The notes below the pieces were generated by a model. That model was not told the origin of the DNA, did not search any database, and worked only from the letters and a program-made list of their open reading frames with translations. Shown here piece by piece: positions 1-5,785 of a stretch of 11,873 nt of DNA. Origin of the DNA: Chitinophagaceae bacterium (GTDB taxonomy: Bacteria; Bacteroidota; Bacteroidia; Chitinophagales; UBA10324); assembly GCA_023251195.1 (NCBI GenBank), contig JAHEZG010000089.1, positions 1 through 11,873 of the forward strand. Direction: 5' to 3'. The position numbers and the translations under genes were made by a program. Within the stretch, counting starts at the first letter, position 1. Every line of letters starts with the position of its first letter.

Positions 1-569
1 TCAAATTGACAATCGAATGGGTTTTCCAATTGAAGAATATCTGACTGCGCAAAATGTATTTGCTGGCTTAGCTTTTCTGAATTCCTTTTTGCAACCACCA
101 ATGCTCCTTCACTAATATCAGTTGCATACAAAATTGCTTCCGGTAAATTTTCTTTTATAGAAATTGCAATGCATCCGCTTCCTGTACCAATATCAAGAAT
201 TTTCAAATTAGTATCGAACTGCATACTGCCTACTGCCATCTGCTGACTGGCAATAATCCATTGTACCAATTCTTCAGTTTCAGGTCTTGGAATTAAAACT
301 GATGAGTTTACTTCATATTCGTTTCCATAGAAAAATGCTTTGCCGGTTACATATTGAACAGGTTCGTGATTTTGTAATCGAATGATAATTTGTTTCAACC
401 TTTCATTTTTCTCAAATGAAAAATCCTTGTCAGCATCAATCACAATGTTTGATGGCTTCAGGTCAAACACATCTTCAAAAACAATTCGTGCAATCATTTC
501 CGCTTCATCTTTTTCATAAGAATTGCAAATGGAATCAAGTAAGTTTTGAAAAGCAGAATTAATGGTCAT
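1..569 (-). CDS. prmC: Peptide chain release factor N5-glutamine methyltransferase PrmC (C-terminus cut off by window edge)
   Basis: PrmC transfers a methyl group from S-adenosylmethionine to the glutamine of the GGQ motif in release factors RF1/RF2, in the cytoplasm. I translated the minus strand from the ATG at 567-569 and obtained 189 codons with no stop. The N-terminal helical domain (about residues 1-75) leads to PVQYVTGKAFFYG (70-82) and IPRPETEELV (93-102), a PrmC hallmark. Then comes SAM-binding motif I, LDIGTGSGCIAI (125-136), and the acidic loop ATDIS (149-153). The frame runs off the window just after FDCQF (185-189), where the catalytic NPPY motif should follow, so the active site itself is not visible. 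The gene is divergent from the lipocalin-like gene and has a -7-like site 16 nt upstream. I see no frameshift. The family assignment is very secure because of the PRPETE signature, which sets PrmC apart from generic methyltransferases. Confidence 0.96.
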   Translation of the reverse strand, partial: MTINSAFQNLLDSICNSYEKDEAEMIARIVFEDVFDLKPSNIVIDADKDFSFEKNERLKQIIIRLQNHEPVQYVTGKAFFYGNEYEVNSSVLIPRPETEELVQWIIASQQMAVGSMQFDTNLKILDIGTGSGCIAISIKENLPEAILYATDISEGALVVAKRNSEKLSQQIHFAQSDILQLENPFDCQF

Positions 570-585
570 GGAATAATTGATGGCA

Positions 586-593
586 CAAATAAA
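586..593 (-). promoter_or_regulatory. -7-like promoter element for prmC
   Basis: The minus strand reads TTTATTTG, which matches the Bacteroidota -7 consensus TAnnTTTG at all but the second base. It ends 16 nt before the prmC ATG, the same spacing as the site in front of the lipocalin-like gene. I find no TTG at the expected -33 distance, so the call is tentative. Confidence 0.35.
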
Positions 594-632
594 AAATTTC
601 TTTCGGTTAAATACTTTTTCAATTTGCATTTT

Positions 633-640
633 TACATTTG
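633..640 (+). promoter_or_regulatory. -7 promoter element for the lipocalin-like gene
   Basis: TACATTTG is an exact match to the Bacteroidota -7 consensus TAnnTTTG and lies 16 nt before the ATG at 657. That implies a leader of only about 10 nt. No clear TTG or TTTG sits at the -33 position (about 607-615), so promoter strength is uncertain. Confidence 0.5.
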
Positions 641-656
641 AACAAACACTTTCACC

Positions 657-1070
657 ATGAAACAGCTAATTGTTTTTCTTTCCATAGTTTTTATTTCTGT
701 GAATGCTTTTGCACAAACTGAAACTCCAACACAATCAACCACTCCGCCATTGAAAGATAGAATTGTTGGCAAATGGATGTATAAAGGCACCGAAGAATTT
801 GCGGTGCTCACTCCAGCCGATTCCACTCAGAAAAATGATTATGTAGAAATTACCGCTGATGGAAATTATATAATGGTGGTAAATGGGAAAGAAGAAACCG
901 GCGCTTACAAATTGGTGACAGATTATAAACAGATTTATTTTTCCAGTAACGCAACCAAGAAAACAAAAATGTTCACCATCAAATCATCATTGAATGGTAA
1001 ACTGGTTTTGGATTTTCAAACTCCTGATTTAATTCATACCAAGTATCAGTATGAAAAACTAAAGCAGTAA
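657..1070 (+). CDS. Small secreted lipocalin-like protein
   Basis: A 137-residue protein with a clear Sec signal peptide: Lys near the N-terminus, a hydrophobic core at residues 4-17, and a likely cut after AFA (17-19) with Gln20 as first mature residue. That start is common among exported Bacteroidota proteins. After a Thr/Ser/Pro-rich linker (21-32) comes IVGKWMYKG (36-44), resembling the G-x-W motif of the first strand in lipocalin-like domains. Alternating polar and hydrophobic stretches then suggest a small beta barrel: YVEITADGNYIMVVNG (62-77), GAYKLV (82-87), KQIYFSS (91-97), KLVLDF (115-120). There is no lipobox cysteine, so it should be soluble in the periplasm or secreted rather than a lipoprotein. 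The ligand cannot be read from sequence. The gene stands alone, divergent from prmC and 181 nt before pfkA. The lipocalin-like call is a fold-level judgement. Confidence 0.8.
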   Translation: MKQLIVFLSIVFISVNAFAQTETPTQSTTPPLKDRIVGKWMYKGTEEFAVLTPADSTQKNDYVEITADGNYIMVVNGKEETGAYKLVTDYKQIYFSSNATKKTKMFTIKSSLNGKLVLDFQTPDLIHTKYQYEKLKQ

Positions 1071-1094
1071 TTTCTGTTTTGAGTCTTCTCTGCT

Positions 1095-1165
1095 CTTCGA
1101 CAAACTCAGATTGACAAAGACTGACAAAATTCAAAAGCGTAAATCTCACACTGAGCCTGTCGAAG
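1095..1165. repeat. Imperfect inverted repeat, probably a dispersed intergenic element
   Basis: The left arm CTTCGACAAACTCAGATTGA (1095-1114) pairs with the right arm TCACACTGAGCCTGTCGAAG (1146-1165), matching at 16 of 20 positions across a 31-nt spacer. The right arm read in reverse gives CTTCGACAGGCTCAGTGTGA. From memory, that word recurs in intergenic regions of many Bacteroidota genomes, often as head-to-head pairs; I cannot check this here. It sits entirely between the lipocalin-like gene and pfkA. It could be a REP/MITE-like element, and it could also form a hairpin in RNA from either side. No second copy was noticed in this window. Confidence 0.6.
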
Positions 1166-1225
1166 TGTAATTTTCTTAAGAATTCAATTGTTATAAAAAT
1201 CATTTTTAGTTAACAACAGAAGATG

Positions 1226-1240
1226 AATCTTTGCCGCCAA
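1226..1240 (+). promoter_or_regulatory. Candidate -7 element and start-proximal motif for pfkA
   Basis: AATCTTTG (1226-1233) differs from TAnnTTTG only in the first base and ends 18 nt before the pfkA ATG. It overlaps TTTGCCGCCAA (1230-1240), which is nearly identical to TTCGCCGCCAA at 4789-4799 in front of the methyltransferase gene. No TTG lies at the usual -33 distance, so this is a weak promoter call. Confidence 0.3.
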
Positions 1241-1251
1241 TAAAAAACTGA

Positions 1252-2232
1252 ATGACAAAAAATAAAAGGATAGGTGTGTTTACTTCCGGTGGCGATTCGC
1301 CGGGTATGAATGCCGCCATTCGTGCGGTAGTCCGAACAGCAATTTATAACAACCTCGAAGTAATTGGTATCAGAAGAGGTTTTGAAGGAATGATTGATGG
1401 TGATATGATTGAAATGAATTCGCAATCAGTAAGCAACATTATTCAGCGTGGCGGAACCATTTTAAAAACAGCGCGAAGCAAAAGATTTACGACTGTAGAA
1501 GGAATGAATCTCGCAGCCGAAAATTTAAAGAAGCACAACATTGAAGGCTTGGTGGCGCTCGGTGGCGATGGAACATTTCGTGGTTGTTTCGAATTCAGAA
1601 TGCGACACAATATTTCAAGCGTTGGCGTTCCGTGTACCATTGACAATGATTTATTCGGAACCGATTTCACAATTGGATACGACACTGCAATTAATACCGC
1701 AATGGAAGCCATTGATAAAATTCGAGACACAGCAGATTCGCACAACCGGTTATTTTTTATTGAAGTGATGGGTCGAGATGCGGGGTTCATTGCACTGCGA
1801 AGCGGAATTGGTGGAGGTGCCGAAGCCATTCTGGTTCCTGAAACTAAAACAGATATTCCGCACCTGATTTCTATTCTGGAAAAAGGATGGAACAGAAATA
1901 AATCGAGTTGCATTGTGGTGGTTGCCGAAGGCGATGAATCAGGCGGCGCTTATGATATTGCCAAGCAGGTGAAAGAACATTTTGATTATTATGATACCCG
2001 CGTTTCCATTCTCGGTCACATGCAGCGTGGAGGAAATCCAACTTGCATGGATAGAGTGCTCGCAAGCAGATTGGGAGTTGCTGCAGTTGAAGCTTTACTT
2101 GCTGAAAAAGAAAATGTGATGGTCGGAGTTATTCATCGCGATATTGAATACACTCCTTTTGAAAAAGCTACCAAGCACAATCTTGATATCAACTTAAATC
2201 TTTTACGAATTCAGGAAATTCTTGCAACATAA
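1252..2232 (+). CDS. pfkA: ATP-dependent 6-phosphofructokinase
   Basis: The protein phosphorylates fructose 6-phosphate to fructose 1,6-bisphosphate, the committed step of glycolysis, in the cytoplasm. Its 326 residues are a typical length for bacterial PfkA. Visible motifs are the N-terminal nucleotide loop TSGGDSPGMNAAIR (11-24), GGDGT (104-108), TIDND with catalytic-base Asp131 (129-133), substrate-binding EVMGRDAG (171-178), and RVSILGHMQRGG (250-261), whose Arg and His residues correspond to the fructose 6-phosphate binders. Gly107, the equivalent of E. coli Gly104, marks ATP rather than pyrophosphate as donor; pyrophosphate enzymes have Asp there. Residue 128, just before TIDND, is Cys where E. 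coli has Gly and pyrophosphate enzymes have Lys. Arg24 and Arg28 align with E. coli effector-site Arg21 and Arg25, so allosteric control is plausible. The dihydroorotase gene starts 4 nt after its stop, implying cotranscription. Confidence 0.97.
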   Translation: MTKNKRIGVFTSGGDSPGMNAAIRAVVRTAIYNNLEVIGIRRGFEGMIDGDMIEMNSQSVSNIIQRGGTILKTARSKRFTTVEGMNLAAENLKKHNIEGLVALGGDGTFRGCFEFRMRHNISSVGVPCTIDNDLFGTDFTIGYDTAINTAMEAIDKIRDTADSHNRLFFIEVMGRDAGFIALRSGIGGGAEAILVPETKTDIPHLISILEKGWNRNKSSCIVVVAEGDESGGAYDIAKQVKEHFDYYDTRVSILGHMQRGGNPTCMDRVLASRLGVAAVEALLAEKENVMVGVIHRDIEYTPFEKATKHNLDINLNLLRIQEILAT

Positions 2233-2236
2233 AATT

Positions 2237-3595
2237 ATGAGTTATACCATTATCCGTAATGCGCAAATTGTTAATGAAGGAGAAATTAAAACACAAGACC
2301 TTTTAATTAATGGCGAGCGGATTGAAAAGATTGACAAAAATATTTCCATCAAATCATTGCATCGTGAAATTGATGCGGAAGGAAATTATTTATTCCCCGG
2401 TTTGATTGACGACCAGGTTCATTTCCGTGAACCGGGCATGACACAAAAAGCTAACATTTATACTGAAGCAAAAGCGGCAGTGGCTGGCGGTGTCACATCA
2501 TTTATGGAAATGCCGAATACCATTCCTCCGGCAACCACACATGAATTGTTAGAGCAGAAATATGAAATTGCAAGTACTCATTCACTCGCCAATTATTCAT
2601 TTTATCTCGGCACTTCCAATTCCAATTTAGATGAAATAAAAAAAACCGACCCATCAAAAGTTTGCGGAATAAAAATTTTCATGGGTTCATCAACGGGCGA
2701 TTTAGTAGTTGATAATACGAACTCGCTCGAAAATATTTTCAAGCACTCTCCTACCCTGATTACAACGCATTGCGAAGATGATTTGCGGATAAAAGAAAAC
2801 ACCATTCCGCTTCGCATGCAGTATGGTGATGCAATCCCGATGCGTTTTCATCCAATCATCCGCGATGAGAAAGCTTGTTATGATTCATCGAAGTATGCAA
2901 TTGAATTAGCAACCAAGTACAACAGCCGGTTACATGTCTTTCATATTTCAACTGCTGATGAAATTGCATTGTTCACCAATAAAATTCCGTTGGCTGAAAA
3001 AAGAATAACTGCTGAAGTTTGTGTTCATCACCTGTGGTTCGATAGTAATGACTATGCGACTCTTGGCTCATTAATAAAATGCAATCCTGCCATTAAAGGA
3101 CCACAGCATAAACCAAAATTATTGCAGGCACTGAAAGATGGTTTTTTTGATGTGTTGGCAACCGACCATGCGCCACACACGATGCAGGAAAAAATGACCC
3201 GCACTGCTGATGGAAGCATCAATTATTTTAAAGCACCAAGTGGTTTACCGCTTGTTCAGCATTCGTTAAATATGTTGTTGGAGTTCTGGCACTACAAACA
3301 ATTGCGACTGATTGATATTGCCGAGAAAGCCGCGCACAACCCTGCCATTTGTTTTGGTGTGAAAGAAAGAGGATTTATTCGCGAGGGATATTTTGCAGAT
3401 TTGGTTTTAGTAAATCCGGAAGAGGAATGGGAAGTTCACCCTGATAATATTTATTATAAATGCGGATGGTCGCCATTAGAAGGTTTTAAATTCAAAAGCA
3501 GAATTACACACACATTTGTGAATGGCCATCTTGTTTATCATCACGGACTATTCAATGAAAATAATTTCGGGAAGCGATTGGAGTTCAATCGGTAA
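2237..3595 (+). CDS. pyrC: Dihydroorotase, with Q-x-H in place of the H-x-H metal motif
   Basis: Dihydroorotase interconverts carbamoyl-aspartate and dihydroorotate in pyrimidine synthesis. I start it at the ATG at 2237 (452 residues); an in-frame TTG at 2222 would overlap the end of pfkA. The amidohydrolase barrel shows DDQVHFREPG (58-67), AAVAGGVTSFMEMPNT (80-95), GIKIFMGSSTG (144-154) with Lys146 as candidate carboxylated metal bridge, metal histidines in TTHCED (176-181) and HVFHIST (233-239), and LATDHAPH (307-314) with catalytic Asp310. The usual first metal His of the H-x-H pair is Gln60, with His62 kept. From memory this Gln occurs in other Bacteroidota dihydroorotases, so it is probably a lineage feature rather than inactivation. 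A non-catalytic dihydroorotase-like or hydantoinase-type paralogue is less likely because the other active-site residues are intact. It lies 4 nt after pfkA. Confidence 0.92.
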   Translation: MSYTIIRNAQIVNEGEIKTQDLLINGERIEKIDKNISIKSLHREIDAEGNYLFPGLIDDQVHFREPGMTQKANIYTEAKAAVAGGVTSFMEMPNTIPPATTHELLEQKYEIASTHSLANYSFYLGTSNSNLDEIKKTDPSKVCGIKIFMGSSTGDLVVDNTNSLENIFKHSPTLITTHCEDDLRIKENTIPLRMQYGDAIPMRFHPIIRDEKACYDSSKYAIELATKYNSRLHVFHISTADEIALFTNKIPLAEKRITAEVCVHHLWFDSNDYATLGSLIKCNPAIKGPQHKPKLLQALKDGFFDVLATDHAPHTMQEKMTRTADGSINYFKAPSGLPLVQHSLNMLLEFWHYKQLRLIDIAEKAAHNPAICFGVKERGFIREGYFADLVLVNPEEEWEVHPDNIYYKCGWSPLEGFKFKSRITHTFVNGHLVYHHGLFNENNFGKRLEFNR

Positions 3596-3625
3596 ATTAT
3601 TTTTTAATCTCTGAAAAAAAAATTT
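3594..3625 (+). terminator. AT-only hairpin at the end of the pfkA-pyrC unit
   Basis: The arms AAATTATTTTTT (3594-3605) and AAAAAAAAATTT (3614-3625) pair at 11 of 12 positions around an 8-nt loop. The stem begins inside the pyrC stop codon. It contains no G-C pairs and no U-tract follows on the plus strand, so it is weak as a classical intrinsic terminator. It could serve both strands, since the next gene converges on it. Confidence 0.3.
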
Positions 3626-3686
3626 CGTTAATCCGAATTATAATGGGTGTTAAAGTGAAAGGATTTGTTTCGGTTAATGTTTGATT

Positions 3687-4661
3687 TCAGCTGCCTAACT
3701 TCTCGGCAAGTCGTTCCGCAAGTTCTTCAATGTCGTCATGTTTTGCTATTTGTTTTATCCATTTAGTTGGAATGTTATTAAGTCCATAAAGTAGTCCTGC
3801 AAGTCCGCCTGTAACAGCTCCTGTTGTGTCTGTGTCCTCTCCTAAATTTACCGCTTTCAAAACTGCGTCTTTGTAATTGTCAGTAGTCAGCAAACACCAA
3901 ATGCTTGCTTCAAGAGTGTGCACCACATAACCGCTACTAAAAATATTTTCTACTGTCAGTTCATGAATGTTTTGTTTTAGTAAGCGGTCAAACAATGCAA
4001 CCTCTGTCAGATTTATTGAAAGAGAAGTTAAGTGAGATGTGATTTCTGTTTGCAGGTTTTTATAAATCTCAAACTTATCTTTCTGGGCAAATAGTTGTCG
4101 GGCAAATTCAAGGTAGTAGAAACAGGCAATTACAGAACGAATATGTCCGTGAGTGATTGAAGAAACTTGTTTTGTTATTTCATATCTTTCATTAATTGGA
4201 TTGTCCAACAAATAAAAAAGCAAAGGAGCAATTCTCATTAGTGAACCGTTACCGTTTGATGAAACATCAAAACCTCCTGCTAAATCTGGTCGTTCACCTT
4301 TTGCAAGTCGGTCAATGGCTTCACTTGTTGCAATGCCAATATCAAAAACATTTCCTCTCGGTGTCCAAAAGTTGTTGAAACGCCACTTTATAAAATTCTG
4401 ACCGATTGAGTTTAAGTCAAAATCTTTTGTCATTGCTTCTGCAAGGCAAAAGGTCAGAGAACTGTCGTCAGAGAATGTTCCTGGCGGTAAATTGTAGCTG
4501 CCGTAACCAATCATATCGGTTACAGGATTTTTACGAATAGTTTGTCTATTGATAAATTCAACCGGAACTCCAAGTGCATCACCAACTGCAACACCAAAAA
4601 GAACAGATTTAATTTTGTAAGAATAATCCTTACCTTGATTTAGCTCTTGTTGGTCTTCCAT
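3687..4661 (-). CDS. ADP-ribosylglycohydrolase family protein (DraG/ARH type)
   Basis: Proteins of this family remove ADP-ribose from modified proteins or small molecules using two Mg2+ ions. From the ATG at 4659-4661 the protein has 324 residues. Visible motifs are LFGVAVGDALGVPVEF (21-36), SDDSSLTF (64-71, corresponding to the metal-binding TDDT of DraG), NGNGSLMR (136-143), THGH (170-173) and GEDTDTTGAVTGGLAG (274-289), which carries the second Asp cluster. All expected metal ligands appear present, so it should be active. A longer reading frame opens at an ATG at 4692-4694, but a perfect TAnnTTTG element lies inside that extension and favours the shorter start. There is no signal peptide, so it is cytoplasmic. 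No ADP-ribosyltransferase or toxin lies next to it, so its substrate is unknown. It converges on pyrC and diverges from the methyltransferase gene. Confidence 0.9.
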   Translation of the reverse strand: MEDQQELNQGKDYSYKIKSVLFGVAVGDALGVPVEFINRQTIRKNPVTDMIGYGSYNLPPGTFSDDSSLTFCLAEAMTKDFDLNSIGQNFIKWRFNNFWTPRGNVFDIGIATSEAIDRLAKGERPDLAGGFDVSSNGNGSLMRIAPLLFYLLDNPINERYEITKQVSSITHGHIRSVIACFYYLEFARQLFAQKDKFEIYKNLQTEITSHLTSLSINLTEVALFDRLLKQNIHELTVENIFSSGYVVHTLEASIWCLLTTDNYKDAVLKAVNLGEDTDTTGAVTGGLAGLLYGLNNIPTKWIKQIAKHDDIEELAERLAEKLGS

Positions 4662-4676
4662 ATTTTCATCTCTCAA

Positions 4677-4684
4677 CAAATATA
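4677..4684 (-). promoter_or_regulatory. -7 promoter element for the ADP-ribosylglycohydrolase gene
   Basis: The minus strand reads TATATTTG, a perfect TAnnTTTG, ending 15 nt before the ATG at 4661. It lies downstream of the alternative ATG at 4694 and so supports the shorter protein. The -33 region shows only ATG instead of TTG at about 17 nt distance. Confidence 0.5.
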
Positions 4685-4777
4685 ACCAACCCAATCGCGT
4701 GCATTGAGTTTTCTCTATCTCGGATTATTGTTGCTACATTATTTTCATCTTTTTCCATCAATGCAGTTTTCGGGTTT

Positions 4778-4799
4778 TAAATTTTACATTCGCCGCCAA
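4778..4799 (+). promoter_or_regulatory. Candidate -7 region for the methyltransferase gene
   Basis: Two overlapping near matches to TAnnTTTG are present: TAAATTTT (4778-4785) and TACATTCG (4785-4792), each one base off. The second runs into TTCGCCGCCAA (4789-4799), a motif also found before pfkA. A TTTC lies 22 nt upstream of the first. The true start site cannot be chosen by eye. Confidence 0.3.
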
Positions 4800-4813
4800 C
4801 CCCCGAAAATAAA

Positions 4814-5719
4814 ATGGCTGATAACAAAGATTTAGATTTTACCTACACCACTATTGATAAAATATTTCGCTTAAGCATGGGCGAAACAGGTGATTACTCA
4901 GGTGCAAAATACGATGGCGATTTTTCCATGACGCTGGAAGCTGCACAAAAAGCAAAACATAAATTCATTGCCGACAGTTTAAATATTTCCAACGGAAGCA
5001 AGGTACTTGACATGGCTTGCGGCTGGGGCCCCTTTTCAAATTACATTACAAAAGAACGAGGTGCAAAAAGCCTGGGTTTAACATTATCGCAAGGTCAGGC
5101 TGATGCATGTAACGCAAATGGTTTGAATGTGATGGTGAAAGATTGCCGTTACATTACGCCAAAAGATTTCGGAACTTTTGATGCGGTTACCTGCATTGGG
5201 GGTTTGGAACATTTTGTTTCTGCCGAAGAATGGAAAGCCGGAAAGCAGGAAGAAATTTACAAAGATTTTTTCAAGAAAATTTACGACTTGTTACCAGTTG
5301 GTGGAAGGTACTACATGCAGACAATGACCTTCAGCAAAAACATGATTCCATATTCAGAGTTTGATATTAATGCTGATAAAAATTCAGCTGCCTACATATG
5401 CGCATTAATGGAAAAAGAATTTCCGAATTCGTGGTTGCCTTATGGCCCGGAGATGGTTATAAAAAATGCTGAACCACTATTCAAATTAATTTCAAAAAGC
5501 AGCGGACGATTGGATTACATAGAAACAATAGGACAATGGAGAAAAAAATTCCGGCAGTTCAATCTGAAAAAATATTTTCTGTACTTGTCATTGGTTCCAA
5601 AATATATTTTCAATAAAGAGTTCCGTCACCAGGTTGCAGTTTTCAGAGTAAGCCCTAACCGTGTTTGTTTCGAACAGGAAATTATGGATCACTACCGGTT
5701 GGTGTTTGAAAAAGTCTGA
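4814..5719 (+). CDS. SAM-dependent methyltransferase, cyclopropane-fatty-acid-synthase-like
   Basis: The 301-residue protein resembles the catalytic domain of cyclopropane fatty acid and mycolic acid synthases. It shows YSGAKYDG (28-35), the AQKAKHKFI helix (44-52) that precedes the fold in this family, SAM motif I VLDMACGWGPF (64-74), GLTLSQGQ (88-95), and GGLEHF (129-134), whose Glu-His pair matches the E-H of the cyclopropane synthase active site. A C-terminal part with WRKKF (242-246) and several aromatic residues follows. E. coli Cfa is longer because of an N-terminal lipid-binding domain that is absent here. The acceptor could be an unsaturated lipid or a small molecule and cannot be decided by eye. 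There is no signal peptide. The gene is divergent from the ADP-ribosylglycohydrolase gene and converges on the PorP/SprF gene. The superfamily is certain; the exact reaction is not. Confidence 0.82.
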   Translation: MADNKDLDFTYTTIDKIFRLSMGETGDYSGAKYDGDFSMTLEAAQKAKHKFIADSLNISNGSKVLDMACGWGPFSNYITKERGAKSLGLTLSQGQADACNANGLNVMVKDCRYITPKDFGTFDAVTCIGGLEHFVSAEEWKAGKQEEIYKDFFKKIYDLLPVGGRYYMQTMTFSKNMIPYSEFDINADKNSAAYICALMEKEFPNSWLPYGPEMVIKNAEPLFKLISKSSGRLDYIETIGQWRKKFRQFNLKKYFLYLSLVPKYIFNKEFRHQVAVFRVSPNRVCFEQEIMDHYRLVFEKV

Positions 5720-5766
5720 GAACTTTTCGTTTAGAAAATATTTATCATAAACAAAATCAGCAAAGA

Positions 5767-5785
5767 AATTTCTGAATCAGAAATT
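5767..5785. terminator. Perfect dyad between convergent genes, possible bidirectional terminator
   Basis: AATTTCTGA (5767-5775) and TCAGAAATT (5777-5785) are perfect reverse complements around a single A. The dyad includes the TGA stop of the PorP/SprF gene and lies 48 nt after the methyltransferase stop. With a realistic loop the stem is only about 6 bp and AT-rich, so it could equally be a protein-binding palindrome or chance. Confidence 0.25.

Noticed and set aside
979..1203. A 74-codon minus-strand frame covering the end of the lipocalin-like gene and the gap after it
   Set aside because: It runs through the inverted repeat, has no signal or family features, and overlaps a convincing gene antisense.
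1443..1913. A 156-codon open frame on the minus strand
   Set aside because: It is fully antisense to pfkA, whose motifs are unmistakable, and its protein is low in recognisable features.
1252..2232. Pyrophosphate-dependent phosphofructokinase
   Set aside because: The donor-site residue in GGDGT is Gly rather than Asp, and the residue before TIDND is not Lys.
2222..2236. TTG start for pyrC giving five extra residues
   Set aside because: It would overlap the end of pfkA, and the ATG at 2237 gives a normal dihydroorotase N-terminus.
3687..4661. Antitoxin of a DarTG-like system
   Set aside because: DarG is a macrodomain protein, whereas this is a DraG/ARH-type hydrolase, and no DarT-like gene is adjacent.
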